This document shows, piece after piece, positions 1-12,960 of a stretch of 40,624 nt of DNA (the first letter of the stretch is position 1; each line of letters starts with the position of its first letter). The stretch is from Gammaproteobacteria bacterium. GTDB taxonomy: Bacteria; Pseudomonadota; Gammaproteobacteria; Steroidobacterales; XN24. The notes beneath the pieces were generated by a model. It did no database searches. It saw only the letters and a list, made by a program, of their open reading frames with translations, and had not been told where the DNA came from. The DNA is taken from contig CP070833.1 in the NCBI GenBank assembly GCA_020341735.1, positions 1,405,818-1,446,441 of the forward strand, read 5' to 3'. Both the position numbers and the translations under genes were made by a program.

Positions 1-2384
<2,384 letters not shown>

Positions 2385-2418
2385 TCAAGACGGGATTACA
2401 ACTTACCAGAATAGCCCC

Positions 2419-3777
2419 TCACTCACAATGCGGCTTTCGGCATTCGGGACGATTTTTCCATCGGATTCGCCAACATCCCGGCCCGTCCGAGCAGGCATCC
2501 TCCGCGAGCCACAGATCAGCCACGGCCAATAGCCGGTCACCGTGATAAACAAGCGGCACCATGGGCCGCCACCAGGGTGGAATACCGGCTTCCTGCAGCA
2601 GTTGCTTCAATGACTTACTGCTCGCGTATCCTGCCGGGCGAAAGCGCTCGCCGCCAGACCGGAAGCGAACCTCCAGGGGGCCATCCTCCAGCCACTCAGG
2701 CGCAAGACCTCTGCCAGATTCCGACGTGATCTCCAGACTGCCGAGCCCGGGACCGAGATCGAGCGGACTCCCGGCAGTCCAGCATCGGTCGGCGGGCGGC
2801 CGGTCCAGCAGGTCCAGATCATCCTGCCCAAGAGCGTACAGTCGCCCCGCGAAACGCCGGATCGCCCCGCCCGGCCAACGGACTTCAGGTTGTGCGTCCC
2901 GTCGCGCCTTCAGCACATCCCTGAGGATCGCCTCCAGCCGACGGCTGTCCGGCATCGGCAGACCCCGCCGGTCCAGCCAGCGCCTGAGCAGGTTGCGTAT
3001 CCGATCAGCAGGGAGTGGTTCCAGCAGTCCGATCTCCAGGCAGTCCGGTGCAGCCGGCTGGCCCATGTCGATGTCTGCCAGAGACTCGAGCAGGTGCCGT
3101 GCCTCGCCGCAATGTCGGGCGCTGCGCGACACGCTCAGTGCCACGCTCGGCCAGCGGCGGCGTAAATGCGGAATGACTTCGAGTCGGAGATAGTTGCGAT
3201 CGAAACCGGCGTCGCGGTTCGAGGGATCCTCCAGCCATCGCATACGTCGTCGTTCAGCCCATTCGCGCAGATCAGCGCGCGTCCATGACAGAAGCGGCCG
3301 CAACAGGTGTCCCGGGGGGAAGGCGGCAACTGTCGGCATGCCCGCCAATCCCGCCGGTCCGCTGCCTCTGAACAACTGCAGCAACACGGTCTCGAGTTGA
3401 TCGTCGGCATGATGACCGGTGATGAGCGTCTCGCCTTCTTGCAGTGCCCGAGCGAGACACGCGTAACGGGCATCTCGTGCCGCGGCCTCAGGGCTGTCCC
3501 CGGGCTGTCTGGATATCTCGATCTCCACGCCCGAGAACGAAACCCCCAGGGTCTTGCAGAGCTCGCGACAATGTTCCCGCCAGAGCGGGGCATCCGCATG
3601 GAGACCATGATCCACGTATGTGGCTCGCACCTCTCTGGCGGAGGTGGACTCTACCAACGCCTGCAGAGCGACGGACGAGTCCAGACCTCCACTGAGCGCT
3701 ACGTGGAAAGGCCCTGACGCGCCGCTGCTGGCCGCGCTCTTCAGCACCGCCGCAAATGCTTCTACGGAGAATCCCAT
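2419..3777 (-). CDS. tilS: tRNA(Ile)-lysidine synthase
   Basis: Ligates lysine to C34 of the CAU anticodon of a minor tRNA-Ile using ATP, so that the tRNA reads AUA as isoleucine. The product is about 452 residues. The PP-loop signature SGGLDSS lies at residues 29-35, followed by a HHADDQ segment and the FRGSG stretch of the N-terminal ATPase domain. The C-terminal part has the RFRSGGERFRPAGY and SLKQLLQEAGIPPW segments typical of the TilS C-terminal domain. I chose the ATG at 3775-3777, 10 nt after the accA stop, because the frame upstream of it is low-quality sequence inside accA. An AAGGAGG lies about 15 nt upstream, a somewhat long spacing. The accA-tilS order matches pseudomonads. Confidence 0.94.
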   Translation of the reverse strand: MGFSVEAFAAVLKSAASSGASGPFHVALSGGLDSSVALQALVESTSAREVRATYVDHGLHADAPLWREHCRELCKTLGVSFSGVEIEISRQPGDSPEAAARDARYACLARALQEGETLITGHHADDQLETVLLQLFRGSGPAGLAGMPTVAAFPPGHLLRPLLSWTRADLREWAERRRMRWLEDPSNRDAGFDRNYLRLEVIPHLRRRWPSVALSVSRSARHCGEARHLLESLADIDMGQPAAPDCLEIGLLEPLPADRIRNLLRRWLDRRGLPMPDSRRLEAILRDVLKARRDAQPEVRWPGGAIRRFAGRLYALGQDDLDLLDRPPADRCWTAGSPLDLGPGLGSLEITSESGRGLAPEWLEDGPLEVRFRSGGERFRPAGYASSKSLKQLLQEAGIPPWWRPMVPLVYHGDRLLAVADLWLAEDACSDGPGCWRIRWKNRPECRKPHCE

Positions 3778-3787
3778 CCCGGTAGAG

Positions 3788-4747
3788 TCAGTCCTCCTTG
3801 TACCGCCCGAAAGACATAAGCCTCTGATAACGGGCGTCAAGGAGTTCCTCCAACGACAATCGCGTGAGGCCGTCGAGATGAGCGATGAGAGCGTTCTTGA
3901 GCACCTGGGCCATCGCGTCAATGTCGCGATGGGCACCTCCAAGCGGCTCTTTGAGGACCTCGTCGACCAGTTCCAGTTGCCTGAGCCTGTCGGCTGTTAT
4001 CCCCATCGCTTCAGCAGCGTCCTCCGCCCGATCAGCGCTCTTCCAGAGGATGGACGCACAGCCTTCGGGAGAGATCACCGAGTAGATACTGTACTGGAGC
4101 ATCACTAGCCGATCAGCCACGCCGATGGCGAGAGCCCCCCCTGATCCGCCTTCGCCAATGACGGCGCTGACGACAGGCGTGCGCAACTCCGACATCCTCG
4201 CGAGATTTCTGGCGATCGCCTCACTTTGCCCGCGTTCCTCCGCACCAACCCCCGGGTACGCGCCGGGCGTGTCGATGAGAGTGATCACCGGCAGTCTGAA
4301 ACGGGCGGCCAATTCCATCAGTCGCAACGCCTTCCGGTAGCCCTCGGGCTTTGGCATGCCGAAGTTGTGCTTGACCTTGGCCTTGGTATCCCTACCTTTC
4401 TCGTGACCGATCACTACAACAGGCTGACCCTCCAGCCGGGCCAGCCCGCCGATGACAGCGGGATCGTCCGCATAGACGCGATCACCATGCAGCTCCTCGA
4501 AATTGGTGAAGATCCGCTCGATGTAATCCGAGGTGTGGGGCCGCTGTGGATGCCTTGCCAGCTGCGCGATCTGCCAGGCGCTCAGATTCGAGAAGATACT
4601 GCGCGTCAGTGACTCGCTCTTCGACCTGAGTCGCGCGATCTCTTCGGTCAGGTTGACTACTGAGTCATCGCCGACAAAGCGGAGTTCGTCAATCTTGGCC
4701 TCAAGCTCTGCGATCGGACGCTCAAAATCGAGGAAATTCAAGTCCAT
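3788..4747 (-). CDS. accA: Acetyl-CoA carboxylase, carboxyltransferase alpha subunit
   Basis: Pairs with AccD to form the carboxyltransferase that moves CO2 from carboxy-biotin (on AccB) to acetyl-CoA, giving malonyl-CoA, the first committed step of fatty acid synthesis. At 319 residues it matches the family. The N terminus ([20 protein letters not shown]) is characteristic, as are [17 protein letters not shown], the [10 protein letters not shown] loop, [15 protein letters not shown], the [15 protein letters not shown] segment and the oxyanion-type [10 protein letters not shown] near residue 200. The ATG lies 59 nt after the dnaE stop. accD is not in the window, as expected. It supplies malonyl-CoA to the same pathway as fabZ further along the cluster. 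Confidence 0.97.
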   Translation of the reverse strand: MDLNFLDFERPIAELEAKIDELRFVGDDSVVNLTEEIARLRSKSESLTRSIFSNLSAWQIAQLARHPQRPHTSDYIERIFTNFEELHGDRVYADDPAVIGGLARLEGQPVVVIGHEKGRDTKAKVKHNFGMPKPEGYRKALRLMELAARFRLPVITLIDTPGAYPGVGAEERGQSEAIARNLARMSELRTPVVSAVIGEGGSGGALAIGVADRLVMLQYSIYSVISPEGCASILWKSADRAEDAAEAMGITADRLRQLELVDEVLKEPLGGAHRDIDAMAQVLKNALIAHLDGLTRLSLEELLDARYQRLMSFGRYKED

Positions 4748-4806
4748 ATCGATGTCCCGCCCCCCGGATCGCTCACACTAGCCGTCTGACTTGTAGGTGG
4801 CAAGCG

Positions 4807-7800
4807 CTATGCGATTCCGCGTTGGCCATAGACTACCCGGACGTTACCGCCGCCAACCAGCTTTCCGAGCCTGTGGATCAGTTCCCGGGTGGGGCGCACC
4901 CGCCAATCTTCGCCCAGCGCTATCCGCGCGCGGGCAGCCGGACCAGTGTATACGAGCGAGACCGGACACTTGCCTTCACGGAAAGGCTGGAGCGTGCCCC
5001 GCAACCGATCGATAAAGTCCGACTCTTCGCCATCGACGTCCCAACAGATCAATAATCGGGCGGCATACTCCTCTCTCGCCTGATCGATGTCGATGATCCT
5101 GCGCGCGGTTACGCGCCAGTCACCAATGAAGTCATCGAACCGCAGGCTTCCCTCCACGACGAGGATCGCGTCCGTGGCCACGACGTTCCGGCACGCCTGA
5201 AACGTCTCATCGAACAAGGTCACTTCGATCCTTCCGCTACGGTCGTCAAGGACGAGCGTGACTCGGTTGCCACGTCGGCGCATCTGCAATACGAGGCCGG
5301 CCACAACGACGTCTCTTCGATGGGCGAACCCTCCTCCCTGAGGCTCCGCGGCCGACAGGTCCGCGATCCGCCCCGAGGTCAGGTGCGCCAAGTCGTCGAC
5401 GAAAGCCTCTATGGGATGGCCGGTCAGGTAGAGCCCCAGCGTTTCCTTTTCGCCGGCGAGCCTCTCTGCGTCACTCCAGTCCGGCAGGGTTTCGGTGGGC
5501 AGGCCCTCATGCTCGCCCGTCGACTCTACGATCGCTGGCATGCCGAACAGGTCGCTCTGCCCGGCTGCCTCGGCCTGCGCGTGTTGTTCGGCCCGACGGA
5601 TAGCTATCGGCAGGTGCTGCATCAATGTCGCCCGGTTGGGCCCAAGCCGATCCAGTGCGCCCGCCCGTATCAACGCTTCAAGCACCCGCTTGTTGGCTTT
5701 CTGCAGATCGACCCGAGAACAGAAATCCACCAGATCTTCGAACGCCCCCCCGGTCTCCCGCTCGTCGATGATCGACTCTACGGCCCCCTGGCCGACACCT
5801 TTGATGGCCCCCAGCCCATAGCGCAGCGAGCTGTCTCCGGAAACGCTGAACATGTACAGCGATTCGTTGACGTCAGGTGGCGCGACCGCCAGCCCCATCT
5901 TGCTGCACTCGTCCACCAGCGTGACCACCTTATCCGTATGGTCCATGTCGGCAGACAGGACTGCGGACATGAACGCCGCCGGATAGTGAGCTTTTAGCCA
6001 CGCCGTCTGATAGGACAGCACTGCGTATGCGGCAGAGTGGCTCTTGTTGAAGCCGTAGCCGGCAAACTTCTCCATCAGATCGAAAATGTGGCTGGCGGTA
6101 TGCTCCTCGACGCCGAGCGACTTGGCGCCTTCCACGAAGATCCCACGCTGCTTGGCCATCTCCTCCGGCTTCTTCTTGCCCATGGCCCGTCGTAGTAGAT
6201 CTGCGGCGCCAAGTGTGTAGCCAGCCAGGACCTGCGCGATCTGCATGACCTGTTCCTGGTAAAGGATAACGCCGTAAGTTGGCTTCAGAATGGGCGCCAG
6301 CTTGGGATGGAAATAGTCGATCGGACCGTCGTTTTTACCGTGTTTTCGACTGATGAAATCGTCAACCATGCCGGATTGGAGCGGCCCGGGTCGGAATAGC
6401 GCGACCAGCGCCACGATATCGTCGAAACAATCCGGCTGCAGACGTTTTACGAGGTCCTTCATGCCCCTCGACTCGAGCTGGAACACAGCCGTAGTCGCGC
6501 AGCTCTTCAGCAGCGCAAACGTCTTCTTGTCCTCCAGGGGGATGGCGGCGATGTTCAGGCCTTCACCGTCCGTTTCCTTGCGGCCGCGATTGATCGTCTC
6601 GACCGCGCGGTCGATGATTGTCAGGGTCCTCAGCCCGAGAAAGTCGAACTTGACCAGCCCGATCGACTCAACGTCGTCTTTATCGAACTGACTGACCGGG
6701 CTGCCGCCCGCTTCTTCGAAATACAGCGGTGTGTAGTCCGTCAGCGGACCGGGCGCGATCACGACCCCGCCGGCATGTTTTCCTGCATTTCGCGCCAGCC
6801 CCTCCAGCTGCCTCGCCAGATCGATAATGGCGCGGACTTCTTCCTCGGACTCGTATGTTCTCTTGAGTTCCTCGTCCTGGGTCAGCGCCTTGTCCAGCGT
6901 CATGCCGATCTCGAACGGGATGAGTTTCGCGATCCTATCGACGAACCCGAATGGCTGTCCCAGGACCCTGCCGACATCGCGGACAACCGCCCGGGCCGCC
7001 ATGGTGCCGAAGGTGATGATCTGGGAAACGCTGCCCCGGCCGTAACGAGTTGCGACATATTCAATGACGCGGTCGCGACCTTCCATGCAGAAATCGATGT
7101 CGAAGTCCGGCATAGAGACTCGTTCTGGATTAAGAAATCGCTCGAATAATAATTCGTAACGTATTGGATCTAAATCAGTAATACGAAGCACGAAAGCAAC
7201 GAGTGAGCCGGCACCCGATCCTCGTCCCGGCCCAACCGGCACGCCATTTTCCCGAGCCCACCTAATGAAATCCGCCACGATCAGGAAATAACCGGGAAAT
7301 CCCATTCCACAGATCACGTCGAGTTCTCTGGCCAGACGTTCACGATAGTCGGCGGGTGTTGGCGCAGTGGCATCAGCTGCTTCGGCGACGAGTTGCGGCA
7401 GCCTCTCCTCGAGGCAATCAGCCGACGTCTGCCGCAGGTAGCTCTCGGCCGTCATCCCTTCAGGTACTGGAAAATCCGGCAGTACGCTCTGCCCGAAGGT
7501 GAGATCCAGGCTGCAGCGCTTGGCGACCTCGACGGTATTCTCCAGCGCTTCCGGAATATCGGCGAATAGCGCAGTCATCTCCGCAGGCGTCTTCAGATAT
7601 TGCTGCTCGGTGTAAGTCCTAGGGCGTCCCGGGTTGTCGAGCGTGTGTCCCTGATGAATACAGACCCGTGCCTCGTGGGCCTCGAAATCCTCGCGATCTA
7701 TAAAACGCACATCGTTGGTGGCGATGACCGGCACCGAATGCTTTGCGGCAAGCCGAATCGCACCGTCTACATAACTCTCTTCGTTAATTCGTCCGACACG

Positions 7801-8310
7801 GGAGATCTCCAGGTAGAGGCTTCCGGGGAAGACCTTCTGCCAGGCACGCAGCGCCGCCCCGGCCTGACGCACATGTCCGGCCGCAAGACAACGTCCGACA
7901 TCACCATCCATCCCCGCGGATAGCGCCAGCAAGCCGCTACCGCCTACCTTGCGCAATTGCCCCCGGTTTATCACCGCCTGCCCGTGGCTTCTGGGATTCT
8001 GATAGGCCGCACTGAGGAGCTCACAGAGACTACGATACCCCTCCCGGTTCTGGCACAGGAGCCGCAGTAAGGACGGCGGTGTCTCTTCGCCCTCATCTAT
8101 CCAGACATCCGCACCCACGATCGGCTTGACGCCCCCGGCTTGAGCCGACCGGTAGAACCGGACCATAGCGAACAGGCTGGCCAGATCTGTCACCGCAACC
8201 GCCGGCATGCCGCGGTCGCGGACCGCCGTTATGAGCGGCTTCACCCTCACGACGCTGTCCGCCAGCGAATATTCACTGTGAAGGCTCAGATGGACGAAAG
8301 ACGCGGTCAT
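4807..8310 (-). CDS. dnaE: DNA polymerase III alpha subunit
   Basis: Catalytic subunit of the replicative DNA polymerase, 1167 residues, close to the 1160 of E. coli. Domains in order: PHP domain (about 1-280, opening [11 protein letters not shown], metal site incomplete as in the E. coli protein), palm/fingers region with [11 protein letters not shown] (361-370) and catalytic aspartates 404 and 406 in PDFDIDF (401-407), the third aspartate in [10 protein letters not shown], the [13 protein letters not shown] segment, a helix-hairpin-helix region ([16 protein letters not shown]), and a C-terminal OB fold ([24 protein letters not shown]). No intein is seen. The ATG overlaps the rnhB stop as ATGA. 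Codons for about residues 371-395 are strikingly AT-rich compared with the rest (see findings). Confidence 0.98.
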   Translation of the reverse strand: MTASFVHLSLHSEYSLADSVVRVKPLITAVRDRGMPAVAVTDLASLFAMVRFYRSAQAGGVKPIVGADVWIDEGEETPPSLLRLLCQNREGYRSLCELLSAAYQNPRSHGQAVINRGQLRKVGGSGLLALSAGMDGDVGRCLAAGHVRQAGAALRAWQKVFPGSLYLEISRVGRINEESYVDGAIRLAAKHSVPVIATNDVRFIDREDFEAHEARVCIHQGHTLDNPGRPRTYTEQQYLKTPAEMTALFADIPEALENTVEVAKRCSLDLTFGQSVLPDFPVPEGMTAESYLRQTSADCLEERLPQLVAEAADATAPTPADYRERLARELDVICGMGFPGYFLIVADFIRWARENGVPVGPGRGSGAGSLVAFVLRITDLDPIRYELLFERFLNPERVSMPDFDIDFCMEGRDRVIEYVATRYGRGSVSQIITFGTMAARAVVRDVGRVLGQPFGFVDRIAKLIPFEIGMTLDKALTQDEELKRTYESEEEVRAIIDLARQLEGLARNAGKHAGGVVIAPGPLTDYTPLYFEEAGGSPVSQFDKDDVESIGLVKFDFLGLRTLTIIDRAVETINRGRKETDGEGLNIAAIPLEDKKTFALLKSCATTAVFQLESRGMKDLVKRLQPDCFDDIVALVALFRPGPLQSGMVDDFISRKHGKNDGPIDYFHPKLAPILKPTYGVILYQEQVMQIAQVLAGYTLGAADLLRRAMGKKKPEEMAKQRGIFVEGAKSLGVEEHTASHIFDLMEKFAGYGFNKSHSAAYAVLSYQTAWLKAHYPAAFMSAVLSADMDHTDKVVTLVDECSKMGLAVAPPDVNESLYMFSVSGDSSLRYGLGAIKGVGQGAVESIIDERETGGAFEDLVDFCSRVDLQKANKRVLEALIRAGALDRLGPNRATLMQHLPIAIRRAEQHAQAEAAGQSDLFGMPAIVESTGEHEGLPTETLPDWSDAERLAGEKETLGLYLTGHPIEAFVDDLAHLTSGRIADLSAAEPQGGGFAHRRDVVVAGLVLQMRRRGNRVTLVLDDRSGRIEVTLFDETFQACRNVVATDAILVVEGSLRFDDFIGDWRVTARRIIDIDQAREEYAARLLICWDVDGEESDFIDRLRGTLQPFREGKCPVSLVYTGPAARARIALGEDWRVRPTRELIHRLGKLVGGGNVRVVYGQRGIA

Positions 8311-8924
8311 GCGCGGGCGGCTCCCAGCAATTCCGCTACCGGGCGGAAACTCCGTCGGTGGACAGGGGACGGCCCGTGGCGTCGCAGGGCAGTCACATGG
8401 GCCTGCGTAGGATAGCCTTTGTGCCTACCCAGACCGTATGCCGGGTAGATTTCGGCGAGACGCAGCATCATGCGGTCACGGGCGACCTTTGCCAGGATCG
8501 AGGCGGCACTGATCGCCGGCTGAGAGCCATCGCCACCCACGATGGCCTCGGCGGTGCAGTCGAGTCGGGGACAACGATTTCCATCCACGGCAACATGCCG
8601 GGGCTGAATCCCGAGGCCTTCGACTGCACGGCGCATCGCAAGCAAAGTTGCATTGAGGATATTCAGACAGTCGATCTCCGCAGGATCGGCCCATGCCACG
8701 GCCCAGCTGACAGCCACACTCCGAATGTCTGTCTCGAGTCGACCTCGTGCCTTCTCCGGAATCGTCTTGGAGTCACCCAGACCGGGCAACGAATATTCGG
8801 TGGGCAAGATCACAGCGGCTGCGACCACAGGCCCCGCGAGCGGCCCTCTGCCGGCTTCGTCAACGCCAGCCATCAAACCAGAGTAGAACAGCGTCAAAGC
8901 CGGGTGGATTTCTGGAGCGTTCAT
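8307..8924 (-). CDS. rnhB: Ribonuclease HII
   Basis: Removes ribonucleotides misincorporated in DNA and degrades RNA in RNA-DNA hybrids. The product is about 205 residues. The signature [15 protein letters not shown] starts near residue 20 and carries the first catalytic Asp22 and Glu23. [10 protein letters not shown] and the [21 protein letters not shown] segment supply the remaining acidic residues, and the C-terminal [14 protein letters not shown] is typical of the family. I chose the ATG at 8922-8924, which overlaps the lpxB stop as ATGA. A TTG nine codons further upstream is also in frame but would sit inside lpxB. It overlaps dnaE by 4 nt, so lpxB-rnhB-dnaE is probably a tightly coupled run. 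Confidence 0.95.
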   Translation of the reverse strand: MNAPEIHPALTLFYSGLMAGVDEAGRGPLAGPVVAAAVILPTEYSLPGLGDSKTIPEKARGRLETDIRSVAVSWAVAWADPAEIDCLNILNATLLAMRRAVEGLGIQPRHVAVDGNRCPRLDCTAEAIVGGDGSQPAISAASILAKVARDRMMLRLAEIYPAYGLGRHKGYPTQAHVTALRRHGPSPVHRRSFRPVAELLGAARA

Positions 8925-10084
8925 CCTATGGCCACGGTCGAAACATCGCAAAGGGACAGTACAGCCTCGGCGGCCCTCTGATCCGCATCTTTGCGCAGCA
9001 GGTCGCGGATGCCCGCGAAATCCTGCATCAGGCGAGACCTTCGATCAGCGTTATTCAGCCATTCGAGAACCGCCGAACCCAGGGCCTCCGGAGAGATATC
9101 ATCCTGGAGGATTTCCGGGACTGATTCGCGACCAGAAAGCAGGTTGGGAAGAGCAAAACGGTTTATCTTCAGCATGCCGAGATCTTGCAATAGCCATCGG
9201 GTCAGCGGGGCTACCCGATAGGCTACTACCATCGGCCGCCCGATCAAGCAGGCTTCGAGTGTCGCCGTTCCGGAGGCCATCAAAATGACGTCTGCAGCCG
9301 CCATCACCGAATGTGACTGACCGTCGATCAGCCGGACATTCGCATCTGGCGCCGCGTCGCGCAGGAACGACTCGAATGAGCTCCGCAAGGCCGGAGAGGC
9401 CATCGGCGATACGAAAACCAGATCTGGTCGCCGTTCTGCAAGCCACCCGGCGGTCGCGGCGAAATCTGCGCCAAGATGGCCAAGTTCGCTGGCCCTGCTC
9501 CCCGGAAGGACGGCCACGACGGTCGCGTCGGCGGCGAGCCCAAGAAGCTCGCGCGCAGGCCGCTTGTCCTCTGCTTGCTTTATCCGGTCCGCCAGCGGAT
9601 GCCCAACGAAGACTGCATCTACGCCCGTTGACCGATACATTTCCGGTTCGAAAGGAAGCAGGCACAGCACCCGATCTGCCGCCCGGCGGATCGTCCGGAT
9701 ACGACCGGCCCGCCATGCCCAGACGGATGGGCTGACATAGTGCACGGTCTTTATTCCCCGAGCACGCAAGCGGCGCTCCAGGCCGAGATTAAAGTCGGGA
9801 GAATCGATGCCGACTACGACATCTGGTCGCCATCCGAGAAAACGCCTGCAAACATCACGGCGAATGCGTATCAGCCCCGGCAGGTGCCGGATAATCTCGC
9901 CCAGGCCGATGATTGATAGCAGTTCCGCGTCATACCAGCCGTGCAATCCGGCAGCTGTCATCTGCGGTCCACCGACGCCACAGAACTCGGCTTCCGGATG
10001 TCGTTGCCTGATGGCTGAGATCAGCCCGGTGCCCAGCTGATCCCCGGACGCTTCTCCCGCGACCAGACCGACCCGCAATGTCAT
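8921..10084 (-). CDS. lpxB: Lipid-A-disaccharide synthase
   Basis: Joins UDP-2,3-diacylglucosamine to lipid X, forming the tetra-acylated disaccharide of lipid A at the inner face of the cytoplasmic membrane (glycosyltransferase family 19). The 387-residue product starts with [16 protein letters not shown], the signature N terminus. It continues with [51 protein letters not shown] and ASGTATLEA, all in family order. I chose the ATG at 10082-10084: sequence upstream in this frame lies in lpxA and has no LpxB character. It is 22 nt from the lpxA stop and overlaps rnhB by 4 nt. Confidence 0.97.
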   Translation of the reverse strand: MTLRVGLVAGEASGDQLGTGLISAIRQRHPEAEFCGVGGPQMTAAGLHGWYDAELLSIIGLGEIIRHLPGLIRIRRDVCRRFLGWRPDVVVGIDSPDFNLGLERRLRARGIKTVHYVSPSVWAWRAGRIRTIRRAADRVLCLLPFEPEMYRSTGVDAVFVGHPLADRIKQAEDKRPARELLGLAADATVVAVLPGSRASELGHLGADFAATAGWLAERRPDLVFVSPMASPALRSSFESFLRDAAPDANVRLIDGQSHSVMAAADVILMASGTATLEACLIGRPMVVAYRVAPLTRWLLQDLGMLKINRFALPNLLSGRESVPEILQDDISPEALGSAVLEWLNNADRRSRLMQDFAGIRDLLRKDADQRAAEAVLSLCDVSTVAIG

Positions 10085-10106
10085 TCGATCACCAACGGAC
10101 GCGCCC

Positions 10107-10877
10107 TTATCGGACGATACTGCGAGTAGATCGGACAATGGAGTCCAGAAATTCCTGCAATTCCGGCTGCCCGGACACCTGCGCAGCGATCCGCTCGGTG
10201 GCCTCGTCCAGTTTGATCCCGGCCCGGTAGACGAGCCGGTACGCACGTCGAATATTTCTTATCTGATCGGAAGTGAATCCGTGGCGGCGCAGTCCCTCGG
10301 AATTGACGCCCTTGGGAGTCGCCGGTTGTCCGGAGACCATGCAATATGCCGGAATATCCCGATTCACTGCACTGAACATGCCGAGGAACGCAAAGGACCC
10401 TATCTGGCAGAACTGATGGACCCCGGAGAAACCGCCGAAGATCACGTGATCGCCCACCCGCACATGACCCGCCAGGGTCGCGTTGTTGGCCATCACGTTG
10501 TCGTTCCCTATGAGGCAATCATGGGCGATGTGAGTGTAGGCCATGATCCAGTTGTCGTCTCCGATACGAGTAACACCCCCTCCCTCTGCGGTGCCTCGAT
10601 TGAGAGTGCAGCCCTCGCGTATCGTATTCCGGTCGCCGATCTCCAGCCGGCTCGATTCCCCACCGTACTTCTTGTCCTGGGGGTCATCGCCAATGGAGGA
10701 AAACTGGAAAATCCGATTGTCCCGGCCGATGCGCGTGACCCCACGGATCACGACATGAGGGCCAATCGCCGTGCCGGCGTCGACTTCGACCTCCGGACCA
10801 ATTACGGAATAGGCGCCGACCTCTACGTCAGACGCAAGACTGGCGGTCGGATCGATGACCGCCGAAGGGTGAATCAC
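10107..10877 (-). CDS. lpxA: UDP-N-acetylglucosamine O-acyltransferase
   Basis: First step of lipid A synthesis: transfers a 3-hydroxyacyl chain from acyl carrier protein to UDP-GlcNAc in the cytoplasm. The 256-residue product begins IHPSAVIDPTA and is built of left-handed beta-helix hexapeptide repeats in the first two thirds. HIAHDC at 116-121 contains the general-base histidine (His119 by position relative to E. coli His125). The C-terminal third is helical, as in the family. It starts 2 nt after the fabZ stop, in the conserved order lpxD-fabZ-lpxA-lpxB. Acyl chain length preference cannot be read from the sequence by eye. Confidence 0.97.
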   Translation of the reverse strand: MIHPSAVIDPTASLASDVEVGAYSVIGPEVEVDAGTAIGPHVVIRGVTRIGRDNRIFQFSSIGDDPQDKKYGGESSRLEIGDRNTIREGCTLNRGTAEGGGVTRIGDDNWIMAYTHIAHDCLIGNDNVMANNATLAGHVRVGDHVIFGGFSGVHQFCQIGSFAFLGMFSAVNRDIPAYCMVSGQPATPKGVNSEGLRRHGFTSDQIRNIRRAYRLVYRAGIKLDEATERIAAQVSGQPELQEFLDSIVRSTRSIVR

Positions 10878-10879
10878 GA

Positions 10880-11332
10880 CTAGACTCCCTTGGTCGCGAC
10901 CATCATGGTCGCCGTGACAGCCACCTCTTCAGCGACCCGGGCTTCTGTCTGAAAGCGCCAGATCTCGCGGATCCGGCGATCGAATGTCGTTTGAAGAGTC
11001 AGCTGGTCACCCGGCACAACCGGCCGCCGGAAGCGCGCCTTGTCGATCCCCACAAAGTAAAGCGCCATGTCCTCATCCGGCATCTCGCCAACGGTGATAA
11101 AAGCGAGAATGCCGGACGCCTGGGCCAGCGCCTCGAGGATCATAACCCCAGGCATCACCGGGCGGTGCGGGAAATGACCGGGGAAAAAGGGCTCGTTGAC
11201 CGTCACATTCTTGATCGCAGTCAGAGCATGACCCGCTTCGAAGTCGACGATCCGATCCACCAGGAGAAACGGGTATCGATGCGGCAGAAACTGCATGATT
11301 TTTTCGATGTCCATGGGCGCCGCGTCACTCAT
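10880..11332 (-). CDS. fabZ: 3-hydroxyacyl-[acyl-carrier-protein] dehydratase
   Basis: Dehydrates 3-hydroxyacyl-ACP to trans-2-enoyl-ACP in fatty acid elongation, competing with LpxA and LpxD for the same 3-hydroxyacyl-ACP pool. At 150 residues it is a single hot-dog fold. [13 protein letters not shown] is at 15-27, and [21 protein letters not shown] contains catalytic His53 and Glu67. The ATG at 11330-11332 overlaps the end of lpxD by 8 nt and the stop is 2 nt from lpxA. Sitting between two lipid A acyltransferase genes, it is well placed for balancing phospholipid and lipid A synthesis. Confidence 0.97.
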   Translation of the reverse strand: MSDAAPMDIEKIMQFLPHRYPFLLVDRIVDFEAGHALTAIKNVTVNEPFFPGHFPHRPVMPGVMILEALAQASGILAFITVGEMPDEDMALYFVGIDKARFRRPVVPGDQLTLQTTFDRRIREIWRFQTEARVAEEVAVTATMMVATKGV

Positions 11333-12371
11333 CGTCTTGCTCCAGTCTCTTCTTCACTTTCTCCAGATCGCGCTCGATCCGCTTGGTCTGCCTCGCCATA
11401 TCATCGAGATACTTGAACCTCGCGCTGTTCTTGCGCCAGCGCCGGGCGTCATCATGGGTCAGCGAACTGGCATATACCCCGGGCTTGGGGATCGAAGAGA
11501 GCACAACCGAGGCGGCCAGCAGGATGACATCGTCGGCGATCTCCAGATGACCAGCGATACCCGATGCTCCGGCGATCATACAGCGCTTCCCGATCGATGT
11601 GCTCCCGGAGATGCCGGCACATCCCGCGACTACCGTGTGCTCCCCGATCTGCACGTTGTGGCCGATCTGAATCTGATTATCCAGCTTCACACCTGCGCCG
11701 ATCACGGTGTCATCGATGGCACCCCGATCGATCGTGGTATTGGCGCCGATCTCTACGTCGTCTCCGATACGCACGGAACCCAACTGGGGCACTTTCTCCC
11801 AGCCCTCACCATCCTGAGCGATGCCAAAGCCATCGGCCCCGATAACCGCACCCGGGTGGACGATACAACGGTCGCCCAAGTGCACGTCATGGCAGAGAGT
11901 CACGCTCGCCGTCAGGCGACACTCACGGCCAATTCGGGCACCCCTTCCGACGACGCAGCGTGGCCCTACCATGCTGCCCGCGCCGATGACTGCACCCTGT
12001 TCGATCACCGCGCCATGAGCCACCCCGGCATCTGCCGCGATCTCTGCCCCAGCTTCCACGACAGCATGCTGACTGACGCCCGGCTCGAATGCGGCGGGAG
12101 GATTCAGCAGTGTGGCGACCCGGGCATAGATCAGGTAAGGATTATCGGCCAGCAAAGCGGGCGTCGGGCATTCCCCGACATCGCTGTCGGCAAGGATGAC
12201 AGCGGAAGCCTTGGTCGCCTTTAGAAACTTCCGGTAAGCAGGGTTGGCGAGAAACGTGATGCATCCCGGGCCGGCATTAACCAGGGTGGCCACCCTGGTT
12301 ATCCGGGTATCAGTGTCGCCTCGGACTTCACATCCGAATCGCTCGGCCAGGTCCCCGAGGGAGACTGACAT
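11325..12371 (-). CDS. lpxD: UDP-3-O-(3-hydroxyacyl)glucosamine N-acyltransferase
   Basis: Third lipid A step: N-acylates UDP-3-O-acyl-glucosamine from 3-hydroxyacyl-ACP. The 348-residue product has an N-terminal uridine-binding domain (about 1-95, with [14 protein letters not shown] near 37-50), a long left-handed beta helix of hexapeptide repeats (about 100-315), and a basic, helical C terminus that binds the acyl carrier. The catalytic histidine is His238 in QIGHNV, matching E. coli His239. GADGFG near 178-183 is also conserved. It starts 13 nt after the skp stop and overlaps fabZ by 8 nt. lpxC, the intervening step, is not in the window, as usual. Confidence 0.97.
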   Translation of the reverse strand: MSVSLGDLAERFGCEVRGDTDTRITRVATLVNAGPGCITFLANPAYRKFLKATKASAVILADSDVGECPTPALLADNPYLIYARVATLLNPPAAFEPGVSQHAVVEAGAEIAADAGVAHGAVIEQGAVIGAGSMVGPRCVVGRGARIGRECRLTASVTLCHDVHLGDRCIVHPGAVIGADGFGIAQDGEGWEKVPQLGSVRIGDDVEIGANTTIDRGAIDDTVIGAGVKLDNQIQIGHNVQIGEHTVVAGCAGISGSTSIGKRCMIAGASGIAGHLEIADDVILLAASVVLSSIPKPGVYASSLTHDDARRWRKNSARFKYLDDMARQTKRIERDLEKVKKRLEQDDE

Positions 12372-12384
12372 CCCCGATCCGCTA

Positions 12385-12927
12385 TCAGTTGCCGCTGCCC
12401 TGAGCGGAGAACCTGGACTTCAGTGCCTCGAGAATGCTGTCGGTCACGTCCACTGCGGTGCTCGCGTAGACCACGCCTGCGGCCTCGCTCATGACGATGT
12501 CGTAACTCTGTTCCCGGCCGTAACCCTGGACCTCGCCAATAAGCATGCGCTGCAGCTTGCCGAGTTCCTCGTTACGACGCAGGCTCAGATCCTCTGCGAA
12601 CTCGGTCTTGCCGCGATTGAGGTCCCTCTGCAGGTCGCGAGCCTGTCTTTCCAGGTCCCGACGCTCCTCCTCACCCATGAAGCCTTCGCCCTGCTGCAGG
12701 CGCTCTTCCAGCCCCTTGAGTTCCTCCTCCCGGTTGCGGAGTTCTCGTTGTCTGGGAGCGAACTCTTCCTGCAGCGCCCGCTGGGATGCCTGAGCCTGGG
12801 GCGCCTCGTCCAAAAGGCGACCGAAATTCACGACGCCAATCTTGATGCCCTGAGCAGCGGCCATGCCGCACCCAAGGAACATCATTGCGAGCAAACCGAT
12901 CCCAGCTGCCAACCGATGTGACTTCAT
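12385..12927 (-). CDS. skp: Periplasmic chaperone Skp/OmpH
   Basis: Trimeric periplasmic chaperone that holds unfolded outer-membrane proteins on their way to the BAM complex. The 180-residue product has a cleavable signal peptide (about 1-26, ending AAAQG). The mature part begins IKIGVVNFGRLL, typical of the family, and is followed by a long, highly charged coiled-coil stretch (about 45-115, rich in Glu, Arg and Gln) that forms the tentacles. The end returns to the short body domain (ESAAGVVYAS-like region, here MSEAAGVVYAS). A Cys in the signal peptide (FLGC) resembles a poor lipobox, but the SPI site fits better. It lies between bamA and lpxD, its conserved place. Confidence 0.93.
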   Translation of the reverse strand: MKSHRLAAGIGLLAMMFLGCGMAAAQGIKIGVVNFGRLLDEAPQAQASQRALQEEFAPRQRELRNREEELKGLEERLQQGEGFMGEEERRDLERQARDLQRDLNRGKTEFAEDLSLRRNEELGKLQRMLIGEVQGYGREQSYDIVMSEAAGVVYASTAVDVTDSILEALKSRFSAQGSGN

Positions 12928-12960
12928 GCCTTTTCCATCCTTATGCCTGTCTTTTTTCGG

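Noticed and set aside
8922..8951. Upstream TTG start for rnhB
   Set aside because: It would lie inside lpxB and add residues without family support; the ATG overlapping the lpxB stop fits the junction pattern of the cluster.
11295..12224. 309-codon plus-strand open frame opposite lpxD
   Set aside because: Apparent Asp/His repeats only reflect the hexapeptide repeats of LpxD read on the other strand.
12840..12927. Skp as a lipoprotein
   Set aside because: FLGC in the signal peptide is a poor lipobox and an SPI site (AAAQG) follows directly, as in known Skp proteins.
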